Assembly: GCA_963830165.1 (NCBI GenBank)
Contig: CAWHKZ010000011.1
Coordinates: 62,001-126,000 of the forward strand
Length of the DNA: 64,000 nt
DNA from: Bog-756 sp963830165
GTDB taxonomy: Bacteria > Actinomycetota > Acidimicrobiia > Acidimicrobiales > RAAP-2
Direction: 5' to 3'
The notes under the pieces were generated by a model. It did no database searches, was not told where the DNA came from, and saw only the letters and a list, made by a program, of their open reading frames with translations. Of the stretch, positions 36,153-46,870 are shown piece by piece (within the stretch, counting starts at the first letter, position 1; every line of letters begins with the position of its first letter). A program made the translations under genes and the position numbers.

Positions 36153-36203
36153 GCGGCCGGATCTCGACTGGCCCGGCCGTGGCGGGCGTGGGACCGTGGA
36201 GGC

Positions 36204-37286
36204 ATGTCGACGAACGTGCAGCTGGTGGTGTGCGAAGGTGACGAGACGGGTCAGGAGCTGCTCGACGAGGCGCTCCGCGTCCTCGACCCGTCGGTGGTGG
36301 GCATCCCGCTCGAACTCGTCCGGTTCGATCTCTCCCTCGGGAATCGGCGGCGCACGAAGAACGCCGTGGTGTCCGAGGCGGCCGTGGCCATGGTCGAGGT
36401 GGGGCTCGGCCTGAAGGCGGCCACCATCACCCCGCCCGAGACCGGCGACGTCGGCTCGCCGAACCGGATCCTGCGCGAAGGGGTCGGGGGGTCGGTGATC
36501 GTGCGGACCGGACGTCGCATCCCCGGGGTCGTGCCCCTCGCCCCCGTGGTCCACCCGATCGTCGTGGTGCGGATGGCCGTGGGCGACGCCTACGGTGCCG
36601 ATGAGGGCCGCGACGGGGTCGCCGGCTCCCCCGGGGAGCAGGCCTGGCGGACCGAGAGGATCGACCGGTCGGTGTGCCGATCGGTGGCCGAGTACTCGTT
36701 CCGGGCCGCCGGCGCGCTCGGGGCCTGCGTCTTCGGCGGCCCCAAGTGGACGGTGTCGACCGTCTACGAGGGGATGCTGAAGGAGGAGATGGACGCGGCG
36801 GCGGCCCGACACCCCGACGTCCCCTACCGGCCCGTGCTGATCGACGCCGCCTACGCCGGCCTGCTGACCGAGGCCGACGACCAGTCGCTCGTCATCCCGG
36901 CCCTCAACCGCGACGGCGACTGCCTGTCCGACCTCGTCCTCGCCCTCTTCGGCTCGATCGCCGGGGCCGAGTCCGTCCTCCTCGCACTCGACGACGACCT
37001 CCACCCGACGGTGGCCATGGCCGAGGCACCCCACGGCACCGCGCCCTCCCTCCAGGGCAAGAACGTCGCCAACCCGATGGCCATGCTGCTCGCGTGCGCG
37101 GCCGCCCTCGACCACGCCTCGATGGTCCAGGGCCACGCCGTGTCCGATGCGGCCTCCGCCATCCGCGACGCCACCCTCGGGGCGGCGGCCGACGGGATCC
37201 GCACCTTCGACCTCGGAGGCGAGGCGTCGACCAGCGGTGTCGTGGACGAGGTCGTCCGTCGGATACGGGTGCGCCTCGACAGCTGA
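36204..37286 (+). CDS. Isocitrate/isopropylmalate dehydrogenase-family protein
   Basis: 360 residues, from an ATG at 36204 with GGAGG upstream. Family signals are the N-terminal start (VVCEGDETGQELLDEALRVL), the substrate loop with SPNRILREGVGGSVIVRTGR, the catalytic-region KWTVSTVYEGMLKEEMDA (Lys/Tyr), the metal aspartates in LIDAAYAGLL and SLVIPALNRDGDCLSDLV, and the NAD motif HGTAPSLQGKNVANPMAM. Such enzymes oxidise and decarboxylate a 2-hydroxy-3-carboxylate. The sequence is unusual in several positions (HGTAPSLQ for HGSAPD) and no leucine or TCA operon is adjacent, so the substrate is open. Confidence 0.78.
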   Translation: MSTNVQLVVCEGDETGQELLDEALRVLDPSVVGIPLELVRFDLSLGNRRRTKNAVVSEAAVAMVEVGLGLKAATITPPETGDVGSPNRILREGVGGSVIVRTGRRIPGVVPLAPVVHPIVVVRMAVGDAYGADEGRDGVAGSPGEQAWRTERIDRSVCRSVAEYSFRAAGALGACVFGGPKWTVSTVYEGMLKEEMDAAAARHPDVPYRPVLIDAAYAGLLTEADDQSLVIPALNRDGDCLSDLVLALFGSIAGAESVLLALDDDLHPTVAMAEAPHGTAPSLQGKNVANPMAMLLACAAALDHASMVQGHAVSDAASAIRDATLGAAADGIRTFDLGGEASTSGVVDEVVRRIRVRLDS

Positions 37287-37394
37287 GGTCGCCCGGCGTG
37301 TCCGACGATGCCCGATCCGGTGTGCGCGGCGTGCGGCGCCCTGACCGCGCGGAGTGGTGAACCGGGGCACGTAACAGGGGGTACCCGTAAAAGT

Positions 37395-37426
37395 TGCCAT
37401 TGGCAGTTGCAATCCTGACCGGATTG
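37395..37426. promoter_or_regulatory. Two adjacent inverted repeats upstream of a small gene
   Basis: TGCCA-t-TGGCA (37395-37405) and CAATCC-tgacc-GGATTG (37410-37426) are both perfect palindromes, in the only AT-richer stretch of a 198-bp gap (37287-37484). They look like regulator-binding sites for the gene starting at 37485. The regulator is unknown. Confidence 0.55.
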
Positions 37427-37484
37427 GTGGAAGTTGTCCCTTGGCGGGAGACGAGCGTTCCCCCGGCGGACAAGGAGAGCACCG

Positions 37485-37799
37485 ATGTACCTCATCACCA
37501 CGTGGAAGACGCGACCCATTAGCCCGGCCCAGTTCAACCGGCTGATGACCGTGTGGGCCAAGCTCGAGGAGCGGAGTGCGACGGACTCCAGCAGCGAGCG
37601 GATCAGCTGGTTCTCGTACAGCGACGGGTCCGGCGGGATCACCATCGACAAGGTGGCCGACACCGATCGGGCGATCTCCCTCGGTCTCGAGCAGTCGTTG
37701 AGCCTGGGCGAGTTCCTCGAGCTCGACTCCAAGATCGGCGTCGACCTCGAGACCTCGCTGCCCCTCATCATCAAGGCCCAGGAGAACGTCAACGGCTGA
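37485..37799 (+). CDS. Small conserved hypothetical protein (DUF3303-like)
   Basis: 104 residues from an ATG at 37485 with AAGGAG about 8 nt before it. It begins MYLITTWKTRPISPAQFNRL and has a regular alpha-beta pattern, with a conserved-looking WFSYSDGSGGITIDKVAD and a Leu/Glu-rich C-terminal helix region. The start resembles DUF3303-type small domains found in Actinobacteria. It has no signal peptide, and its strongest context clue is the double inverted repeat upstream. Confidence 0.55.
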   Translation: MYLITTWKTRPISPAQFNRLMTVWAKLEERSATDSSSERISWFSYSDGSGGITIDKVADTDRAISLGLEQSLSLGEFLELDSKIGVDLETSLPLIIKAQENVNG

Positions 37800-37816
37800 C
37801 CCACCCCTGACGTGCC

Positions 37817-37844
37817 GGGGCCCCGGGTGCCTGCCCGGAGCCCC
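37817..37844. terminator. Two-step stem-loop after the DUF3303-like gene
   Basis: GGGGC (37817-37821) pairs with GCCCC (37840-37844), and within them CCGGG with CCCGG around a 6-nt loop. The hairpin sits 17 bp after the stop codon in the 181-bp gap before the HAD gene. Confidence 0.6.
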
Positions 37845-37967
37845 CGCTCGTCCTGAGCGCGGTTCCCGGCCGGAGTCGCGCACGCCCTGAACGCGCTCCA
37901 GCCGCTCCAGGCGGCCCCGGGTTCGCAGCGGTGTCGGCGTGCGTCCGGGCCGGGCCGGCCCCGCCGC

Positions 37968-37973
37968 TACCAT
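37968..37973 (+). promoter_or_regulatory. Putative -10 box (leaderless) of the HAD gene
   Basis: TACCAT ends 7 nt before the ATG at 37981. No ribosome site is seen. Confidence 0.45.
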
Positions 37974-37980
37974 CGCCGCC

Positions 37981-38757
37981 ATGCCTACGCGAGCCGTCGT
38001 CTTCGACCTCGACGACACCCTGATCGTCGAGGTCCCGTTCGCCATGACGTCGCTCCGCGAGGCGCTGGCCACGCTGCCCGGGGTCGACCCCGACGCCTCG
38101 GAGGTCGCCGCCCTCGAGGCCGTCCGGTCGGTGTGGACGCAGAGTGCCGACCACGCACTCGCCGTCGCCCTCGGCTTCGCCTCGTGGGAAGGTCTGTGGT
38201 CCACCTTCGCCGGCAACCATCCGTCGTTGGCCGGTCTCGAGGCCTGGGCCCCGACCTACCGGACCGAGGCCTGGCGGGCGGTGGGCGCCGCGCTCGACGT
38301 CGACGACGCCGACGCCCTGCAGGCGGCGGCCGCCACCTTCGAGGAGGCCCAGCGCCGCGGGCATCCGGTGATCGCCGGGATGCACGACGTCCTCGACCGG
38401 GTCGCCGCACGCCATCCGCTCGGTCTCATCACCAACGGCCCCTCGGACATCCAGCGGCTCAAGCTCGGGCAGTCCGGCCTGGACGGGGCCTTCGGGTGGG
38501 AGGTCATCTCGGGCGAGCTCGGTACCGGCAAGCCGGACCCCTCGGTCTTCCTCGGCCTGTTGGAGGGCCTGGGGGCCGACGCGGCGGCATCGGTGATGGT
38601 GGGGGACAGCTGGGAGCGCGACGTGCTCGGTGGCCTGGGCGCCGGGATGTCGGCGGTCTGGATCGCCGAGGGGCGCCCCCTGCCGGAGCACCGGGACCGG
38701 GTGGTCGCCGTGGAATCGGTCCGGGAGCTCGAGGGCGCCCTGGACCTCCTGACCTGA
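37981..38757 (+). CDS. HAD-superfamily hydrolase
   Basis: 258 residues. HAD motifs: AVVFDLDDTLIVE (motif I, catalytic Asp9/Asp11), LGLITNGPSDIQRLKLGQ (motif II, Thr/Ser), GELGTGKPDPSVFLGLLE (motif III, Lys) and VMVGDSWERDVLGGLGAGM (motif IV). The cap type and the long N-terminal insertion suggest a phosphoglycolate phosphatase-like or haloacid-type phosphatase; the substrate is not visible. It converges with aconitase, 31 bp apart. Confidence 0.9.
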   Translation: MPTRAVVFDLDDTLIVEVPFAMTSLREALATLPGVDPDASEVAALEAVRSVWTQSADHALAVALGFASWEGLWSTFAGNHPSLAGLEAWAPTYRTEAWRAVGAALDVDDADALQAAAATFEEAQRRGHPVIAGMHDVLDRVAARHPLGLITNGPSDIQRLKLGQSGLDGAFGWEVISGELGTGKPDPSVFLGLLEGLGADAAASVMVGDSWERDVLGGLGAGMSAVWIAEGRPLPEHRDRVVAVESVRELEGALDLLT

Positions 38758-38788
38758 ACCGACCCGGGTGCGCCCCGGACCGGGAGGG

Positions 38789-41479
<2,691 letters not shown>

Positions 41480-41524
41480 ACCTCCATTCTGCCCGGTCCG
41501 GGCGGCCCGTGAATCTGGGGAGGC

Positions 41525-42370
41525 TCAGGTGCGGGTGCGGTACCGGTGGATCGCCAGCGGGATCATGATGATGAGCAGCCCGACGGTCCAGAGCAGCGAC
41601 TGGACCACCCAGAACTCGGTGCTCCGGCCCGTCCCGGTGGCTGCCGCCCCGATCATGAGCGACCGGCAGGCGCTGACGGTGACGCTGAAGGGCTGGTACG
41701 TGGCGAAGCCCTGCATCCAGCTCGGCATCGACGACACGGGCACGAAGGCCGACGAGACGAACGACAGCGGAAAGACCATGGGGAACGACATGACCTGGGC
41801 TGTCTCGGCGTTCGGGGCCGAGAGCCCGACGATGGCGAAGAACCACGACAGGGCGTAGGCGAACAGCAGGATCAGTCCGACGCCGGCCAGGTACGACAGC
41901 ACCCCGGTCGAGGGCCGGAAGCCGACCAGCAGGCCGACCACCGTCATGACGATGATCACGAAGATGTTGCGGACCAGATCGGCCGTGGTCCGGCCCAGCA
42001 GGACGGCACCGCGGGACATCGGCAGGGCGCGGAACCGCTCGATGATCCCCTTCTGGAGGTCGTCGGCCAGCCCGATGCTGGTACTGACCGACCCGAAGGC
42101 CACGGTCTGCACGAAGATGCCGGGCATCAGGAAGTCGACGTAGTTGGTGGCGCTGGTGTGGATGGCCCCGCCGAACACGTAGCGGAACAGCAGCACGAAC
42201 ATGATGGGCTGCACCGTCGAGAAGAACAGGGCCTCGGGGATCCGCGTGACGGCGAGGATGTTCCGCTTGGTCAGCGTCAGGGTGTCCGACAGCAGCCAGC
42301 GCAGGTTGGAGAGCGCTCCGGTCGACGGAGGCGTCCCGGTGGTGGTGGGGGTGACGACGGCGGTGGTCAT
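41525..42370 (-). CDS. ABC-2 type transporter permease (DrrB-like)
   Basis: 281 residues with six hydrophobic segments. Matches the DrrB/ABC-2 family: RNILAVTRIPEALFFSTVQP, VDFLMPGIFVQTVAFGSVST, KGIIERFRALPMSRGAVLLG and FPLSFVSSAFVPVSSMPSWM. With the adjacent ATPase it should export a lipid-soluble drug or metabolite. Its ATG overlaps the ATPase stop as ATGA (42370-42367), so the two are translationally coupled. Confidence 0.92.
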   Translation of the reverse strand: MTTAVVTPTTTGTPPSTGALSNLRWLLSDTLTLTKRNILAVTRIPEALFFSTVQPIMFVLLFRYVFGGAIHTSATNYVDFLMPGIFVQTVAFGSVSTSIGLADDLQKGIIERFRALPMSRGAVLLGRTTADLVRNIFVIIVMTVVGLLVGFRPSTGVLSYLAGVGLILLFAYALSWFFAIVGLSAPNAETAQVMSFPMVFPLSFVSSAFVPVSSMPSWMQGFATYQPFSVTVSACRSLMIGAAATGTGRSTEFWVVQSLLWTVGLLIIMIPLAIHRYRTRT

Positions 42371-43420
42371 GCGTACTCTCCCGTTCCGACGGGGAGGGCC
42401 CGCTCCACCTTGTCCAGACGCTTCTTGCGGCGACGCTGACGGGGGGTGAGGTCGGCGTCCTCGTCCGGTTCCTCGGACTCCGTCCGGTGCCCGGTCAGCG
42501 CCAGGAAGACGTCGTCGAGGCTGGGTTCGCGCAGGTTGAACGACAGAGGGGTGATCTGTTCCGCGTCGAGCGTCCGGAGGGCGAGCATGGCCGCCTGGGG
42601 GCCGTTGTCCACCGTCACCTCGACCATGGTCCCGTTCACCGCCGCGGTGTGCGGGCCGAGTTCGTCGAGCAGTGCCCCGGTGCGCCGGGCCTCGTCGACG
42701 GTGGGCAGGCCCACCTCGAGGACGGTGGCGCCGAGATCGGCCTTCATCGACTGCGGCGTCCCGACGGCGATGACCCGGCCGTGGTCGATGACGGCCAGCG
42801 TGCGGGCCAGGCGGTCGGCCTCCTCGAGGTACTGGGTGGTGAGGAGCACGGTGGTCCCGGTCTCCACCAGTCGCTCGATCACCTCCCACAGGTCGTTGCG
42901 GCTCTGGGGGTCGAGGCCGGTCGTCGGTTCGTCCAGGAACAGGACGGTCGGCCGGGCCACCGAGCGCGGCGGCCAGGTCGAGCCGCCGCCGCATGCCACC
43001 CGAGAAGGTCTTGAGCGGTCGGTCGCCGGCGTCGGTCAGGTTGAACTGGTCGAGCAGTTCGATCGCCCGGGTGGCCACCACCGAGCCCGGCAGGTGGTTG
43101 AGCTTGCCCACCATCTGGAGGTTCTCCCGGCCGGTGAGGTTCTCGTCGACCGCCGCGTACTGGCCGGCCAGACCGATCAGGGTCCGTACCAGGGGCGCCT
43201 GCCTCACCACGTCGTTGCCGAGCACCCGGGCCGTGCCGCCGTCGGGGCGGAGGATGGTGGTGAGGATCCGCACCGCGGTGGTCTTGCCCGACCCGTTGGG
43301 ACCGAGGAGCCCGAAGACGGTCCCCTGCTCGACGGCGAAGCTGACTCCGTCGAGGGCGCGCACCTCACGCTTGCCGGTGAACGTCTTCCGCACGTCGTCG
43401 ACCTCGATGGCGATGGTCAT
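42367..43420 (-). CDS. ABC exporter ATPase (DrrA-like, with C-terminal DUF4162 region), frame-broken
   Basis: About 350 residues expected. The N-terminal part (GLLGPNGSGKTTAVRILTT, KTFSGGMRRRLDLAAAL) is read in one frame; Walker B and the rest (PTVLFLDEPTTGLDPQSR, TTQYLEEADRLA) are in another. The crossover is near 42960-42970, where one extra base follows RRRLDLAAAL; removing it gives VARPTVLFLDEP, as in homologues. The total length is 3n+1. The C-terminal region (about 230-330) is the DrrA/DUF4162 domain. The exporter pair is probably controlled at the palindromic promoter at 43514-43542. It may be a sequencing insertion; if real, the exporter is inactive. Confidence 0.87.
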
Positions 43421-43513
43421 GGTCACGTCCCGTCTCGTGTCTGGGGGATAGGGCTGCGGGGGCCCGATCGAGCACGCAAGAATACGGGCTATCGGGACCG
43501 CTCGCGTGCAGTC

Positions 43514-43542
43514 ACGATATATCGCAACCAACGGGCTGTCAA
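43514..43542 (-). promoter_or_regulatory. Promoter with palindromic operator for the ABC exporter
   Basis: On the minus strand a consensus TTGACA (43542-43537) is followed after 17 bp by TATCGT (43519-43514). The palindrome CGATATATCG (43515-43524) overlaps the -10 box and its upstream edge, a shape seen for PadR-family repressor sites on exporter genes. The leader to the ATPase start is about 90 nt. The repressor gene is not next door. Confidence 0.6.
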
Positions 43543-43628
43543 ACATCGTCGTCGCGGCGCTTCCCCGGGAGCTTACGGGGCGGACCGCGAGGCGGCGACG
43601 CCCCAGGGCGCAGCGAACCGCTCGCCGC

Positions 43629-43634
43629 TAGCCT
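43629..43634 (+). promoter_or_regulatory. Putative -10 box (leaderless) of the second peroxiredoxin
   Basis: TAGCCT ends 7 nt before the ATG at 43642, and no ribosome site is visible. Confidence 0.45.
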
Positions 43635-43641
43635 CGGCCCC

Positions 43642-44103
43642 ATGGACAAAGGCGACAAGGCACCCGACTTCGAGCTCCCCGACGAGGACGGGGTCCCCCG
43701 ACGCCTCAGCGAGCTCGCAGCGTCGGGGCCCGTGGTCCTGTTCTTCTACCCGGCGGCCATGACGCCGGGCTGCACCATCGAGAGCTGCCACTTCCGGGAC
43801 ATGAAGGGCGAGTTCGAGGCGGTGGGTGCCCAGCGGGTGGGGATCAGTGCCGATGTCGTCGAGAAGCAGAAGCGGTTCTCCGACAAGCACGAGTTCGACT
43901 ACCCGCTGCTGTCCGACCCCGACGGCGCGGTGGCCACCCAGTTCGGCGTGCGGCGCCGGTTCACCAAGCTCTCGCCCACCAAGCGGGCCACCTTCGTGAT
44001 CGCGCCCGACCTCACCGTCCTCGAGGTCATCTCGAGCGAAGTGCGGATGAACGTCCATGCCGACCGCGCCCTCGAAGCGCTGAAGGCCAACGCAGTGGGC
44101 TGA
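43642..44103 (+). CDS. Peroxiredoxin (AhpC/TSA, Bcp type)
   Basis: 153 residues with FFYPAAMTPGCTIESCHFRD, again a C-x4-C peroxidatic/resolving pair, and GISADVVEKQKRFSDKHEFD, YPLLSDPDGAVATQFGV. It resembles the PrxQ/Bcp branch but differs clearly from the enzyme at 29728, so the genome has at least two. It is divergent from the ABC exporter genes. Confidence 0.92.
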   Translation: MDKGDKAPDFELPDEDGVPRRLSELAASGPVVLFFYPAAMTPGCTIESCHFRDMKGEFEAVGAQRVGISADVVEKQKRFSDKHEFDYPLLSDPDGAVATQFGVRRRFTKLSPTKRATFVIAPDLTVLEVISSEVRMNVHADRALEALKANAVG

Positions 44104-44121
44104 GGTCATGCGGGTCGGACC

Positions 44122-44149
44122 GGGCGTGGCGGGTCGGGCGTGGCGGGTC
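44122..44149. repeat. Two 14-bp tandem repeats after the peroxiredoxin gene
   Basis: GGGCGTGGCGGGTC at 44122-44135 is repeated exactly at 44136-44149, flanked by ggtcggacc motifs on both sides. It lies in the 150-bp gap before the nonapeptide-repeat gene. Confidence 0.65.
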
Positions 44150-44255
44150 GGACCGGCACGGACATCGCCGGAACGACGGGAGTCCCCGACTCCGGGGTGG
44201 CGCGATGGGAAGCTGGGCTGATGGATCCGAACCGGCCGGCCGCGCCGTGAGCCCG

Positions 44256-44843
44256 ATGCCCGGCTCGAACCGGATGGAGCAGCTGGTGGAGGGCATCGCC
44301 GAGCGCGTCGTCAACCTCGTGCTCGACGCTATCGACATCAATGCACTGGTCGGGCAGGTCGACATGGATGCGCTCCTGGCCAAGGTGGACATCGACGCCA
44401 TCGTGTCGAAGGTCGACGTGGACGGGCTCATCGACCGGGTCGACGTCGAGAAGATCATCGACCGCGTGGACGTGGACAAGATCGTGGGCCGGGTGGACGT
44501 GGACGCCATCGTCGCCCGCGTCGACGTCGAGGCGATCATCGACCGGGTCGACGTGCAGCACATCATCGAGCGCGTCGACATCGAGCAGGTCGTCCAGCGC
44601 GTGGACATCGACTCGCTGGTCGAGCAGACCGAGCTCGGCACGATCATCGCCCGCTCCACCAGTGGCGTGGCGTCCGAGGCCCTCGACGTGGTGCGGGCCC
44701 AGGGCGTCGGCCTCGACGACTTCGTGGCCCGTTGGGTCAACCGGATCCTGCGCAAGAAGCCGGACGACTGGCCCGTCGGGCCGCCCAAGCTGGTCAACCC
44801 CCCGGTGCCCGTGCCGTCGTTGCCGGTCGGGGCCGATCGATGA
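44256..44843 (+). CDS. Nonapeptide-repeat protein preceding RDD
   Basis: About 195 residues from an ATG at 44256 (in-frame GTG 44247 and ATG 44274 are alternatives). Residues about 27-125 consist of eleven 9-residue units of the form D-[IVM]-[DEQN]-x-[ILV]-[IVL]-x-[RK]-V, for example DVDGLIDRV and DVEKIIDRV. An amphipathic repeat of this kind may form a long helix or a beta stack; no TM or signal is seen. The C-terminal part is Pro/Val-rich (KLVNPPVPVPSLPV). Its stop overlaps the RDD start (ATGA), so the two products probably act together. Similar repeats precede RDD domains in other actinobacteria, but no function is known. Confidence 0.75.
   Translation: MPGSNRMEQLVEGIAERVVNLVLDAIDINALVGQVDMDALLAKVDIDAIVSKVDVDGLIDRVDVEKIIDRVDVDKIVGRVDVDAIVARVDVEAIIDRVDVQHIIERVDIEQVVQRVDIDSLVEQTELGTIIARSTSGVASEALDVVRAQGVGLDDFVARWVNRILRKKPDDWPVGPPKLVNPPVPVPSLPVGADR
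44334..44630. repeat. Eleven imperfect 27-bp repeats coding the nonapeptide units
   Basis: 297 bp read as eleven consecutive 27-bp units, each beginning gac. Codon-level variation is mainly in third positions and the variable residues, so the array is old and selected at the protein level more than a recent slippage product. Confidence 0.75.
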
Positions 44844-45379
44844 CCGTCCCGGCCGTGCCCGTGCCGGTCACCGCGGCGCCACCCGACGTGGGACGGCAGG
44901 GCCACTGGGCCGGGGCGGTGACGCGCCTGGTGGCCTTCGCCGCCGATGTCGCTGCGTCGTGGGGGATCTTCACCGTGGCGATCGCCGGGATCTCCTTCGC
45001 CGTCAACCTGGTCACCGGTCACCAGCTCAAGCTGGACAGCCGCCAGATCCTGGCCTTCGTCGGCCTGGTCGTCTGGGAGTTCGTCTACTTCGCCTACCAG
45101 TGGTCCCTCGGAGGCAAGACCATCGGCATGGCCTTGCTCGGGATCCGCGTGGTGGCGACCGACGGCGACCCCATCACGCCGCGCCAGGCGGTGATCCGCA
45201 CGCTCACCCTGCCCCTCAGCTTCCTGCTCTTCGGCCTCGGGTTCCTCGGCATCCTGCTGAACAAGGACCGCCACGCCCTCCACGACCGGCTGGCCAGGAC
45301 GGTGGTCGTCTACTCCTGGGACGCCCGTGCCGCCCGGTTGCGCTGGTTGGCCAGGCAGGAGCCCACTACCCGAGCCTGA
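44840..45379 (+). CDS. RDD-family membrane protein
   Basis: 179 residues with three hydrophobic segments (about 35-55, 70-90, 125-145). RDD features are the start AVTRLVAFAADVAASWGIF (Arg-Asp region), QWSLGGKTIGMALLGIRVV and KDRHALHDRLARTVVV. The family name comes from its conserved Arg/Asp/Asp; its role, often in transport or stress, is unresolved. It starts inside the stop of the repeat protein (44840) and is followed 3 bp later by AlkB. Confidence 0.9.
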   Translation: MTVPAVPVPVTAAPPDVGRQGHWAGAVTRLVAFAADVAASWGIFTVAIAGISFAVNLVTGHQLKLDSRQILAFVGLVVWEFVYFAYQWSLGGKTIGMALLGIRVVATDGDPITPRQAVIRTLTLPLSFLLFGLGFLGILLNKDRHALHDRLARTVVVYSWDARAARLRWLARQEPTTRA

Positions 45380-45382
45380 GCG

Positions 45383-46054
45383 GTGGACCGCCTGCTGCCC
45401 CGCCCGCCCGCCGTGCCCGTGCCGGGTGTCGTGCACCTGCCCGGCTGGCTCGCCCCCGACCAGCGGGACGAGCTGGTGGCACGCTGCCGGGCCTGGAGCG
45501 AGGCGTCGGGCGGGCCCCTGTCGCCGAGGATGCGCAACGGCGCGGCGATGTCGGTCGCGATGGTCGGCCTCGGCTGGCACTGGTATCCGTACCGGTACTC
45601 CCGCACCCGGGACGACGGTGACGGCGGGCGGGCGCTCCCGTTCCCGGGCCGGCTCGGTGACCTGGCCCGCCGGGCCGTGTCCGATACCGCCGCCCTCGAC
45701 CCGTCGGTGGTCGACGACTCCGTCAGGTACGACCCCGACGTGGCCCTCGTCAACTGGTACGCGCCCCGGGCGAAGATGGGGATGCACGCCGACCGCGACG
45801 AGGTGGTGGCCGCGCCGGTCGTCTCGTTCAGCGTCGGTGCCACCGGGCTCTTCCGGTTCGGGAACACCGCCGGGCGCGGGCGTCCCTGGGTCGACCTCCC
45901 GCTCGAGTCGGGTGACGTGGTCGTCTTCGGTGGCCCGGCCCGACGCGCCTACCACGGGGTGCCCCGTCTGGTGCCGGGTACCGGCGACCCGGCCGTCGGC
46001 GATCTGATCGGGCGCCTCAACGTCACCGTCCGTCAGACCGGACTCGACGGCTGA
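45383..46054 (+). CDS. alkB: AlkB-family 2-oxoglutarate/Fe(II) dioxygenase
   Basis: 223 residues. The iron ligands are visible as His/Asp in MGMHADRDE and the later His in RRAYHGVPR, with the 2-oxoglutarate Arg in GRLNVTVRQTG. The substrate region NWYAPRAKMGMHAD and the GATGLFRFGN sheet match AlkB proper rather than distant dioxygenases. It should demethylate 1-methyladenine and 3-methylcytosine. GTG start, 3 bp after the RDD stop, so it is probably co-transcribed with the repeat-RDD genes, an unusual setting for a DNA repair enzyme. Confidence 0.88.
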   Translation: MDRLLPRPPAVPVPGVVHLPGWLAPDQRDELVARCRAWSEASGGPLSPRMRNGAAMSVAMVGLGWHWYPYRYSRTRDDGDGGRALPFPGRLGDLARRAVSDTAALDPSVVDDSVRYDPDVALVNWYAPRAKMGMHADRDEVVAAPVVSFSVGATGLFRFGNTAGRGRPWVDLPLESGDVVVFGGPARRAYHGVPRLVPGTGDPAVGDLIGRLNVTVRQTGLDG

Positions 46055-46194
46055 CGCCGGCTGCTCGCGCGCGGCCACCAGGTGTGACCGCGTGGCGGCC
46101 CGGAGGGAGCCGTTCGGGACAAGTCGCCCACTCTCCGTAGCGTTCGGCTCCGCGCACGTCGGGTAAATGAGGCGTTCCACTAGGTTCGCCAGGT

Positions 46195-46798
46195 ATGGAA
46201 CGGGGGCATGGGCGGACACTGTGCGCCGTCTGGGGCGGAATCGCCCTCGGGGTGGGGACGCTCCTCTTCGCCCTGTGCAGCCCCTCGTCGGTGAGCTGCG
46301 CCACCAATCTCGTGGTCCTCACCCACGCCACCGTCACGGCCCGCAGTTGCGCCGCCTTCTCGGTGGTGGCCCGCGTCGGGATCGGGCTGATGGTGCTCGG
46401 TGCCGTCCTCCTGACCGGGGCGTTCGTGCTGAGCGTCCGCCAGCGTCGCCAGAACGCCGCCGACGCAGTCGCGACCACCGCGACGGTCGCGACCACCCTG
46501 GCCGGTCGCGCGCCAGGTTCCGTCAGCCCGCCATCGGAGGAGATGCCGGCCGACTCCGGTGAGCTGTCGGAAGCGCCCGGGACGTCCGAGGCGCCCGGGC
46601 CCGGCTACCCCGACGTGGACCGCCGTCGCGCTCGACCGCCGACGGCCGACGCGGGTGGGCCCCATCCCTCCCGGCGAGGAGAACGGCTCGGCGCCCGGTC
46701 GGATGCTGCTCCCGCCCGGCTGGTACGGCAATCCGGACAACCCCGGAGGTCCCGTCCAGTGGTGGGACGGGACCAAGCTCACCGACCGGCCCCGCTGA
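46195..46798 (+). CDS. Two-TM protein with DUF2510 C-terminus, probably frame-broken
   Basis: The first part (46195 to about 46650) encodes two TM helices (LCAVWGGIALGVGTLLFALC and GIGLMVLGAVLLTGAFVLSV) with a short extracellular loop of three Cys, then an acidic Ser/Pro/Glu linker. A clear DUF2510 motif, LPPGWYGNPDNPGG then VQWWDGTKLTDRP, ends at the stop at 46798 in the +1 frame. A single extra base in the linker (about 46620-46680, perhaps in a G run) would join them; an alternative is a separate 79-codon gene starting at a GTG at 46559. DUF2510 occurs at the ends of actinobacterial membrane proteins, which favours one gene. Confidence 0.6.
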
Positions 46799-46814
46799 AC
46801 TCTCCCCCGACCGA

Positions 46815-46857
46815 CCTCACCGACCGACCGGCCTCACCGACCGACCGGCCTCACCGA
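46815..46857. repeat. 17-bp tandem repeat between convergent genes
   Basis: CCTCACCGACCGACCGG at 46815-46831 is repeated exactly at 46832-46848, with a partial third copy. It fills the 72-bp gap before the surface-repeat gene stop. Confidence 0.75.
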
Positions 46858-46870
46858 AGTCGTGACCGGG

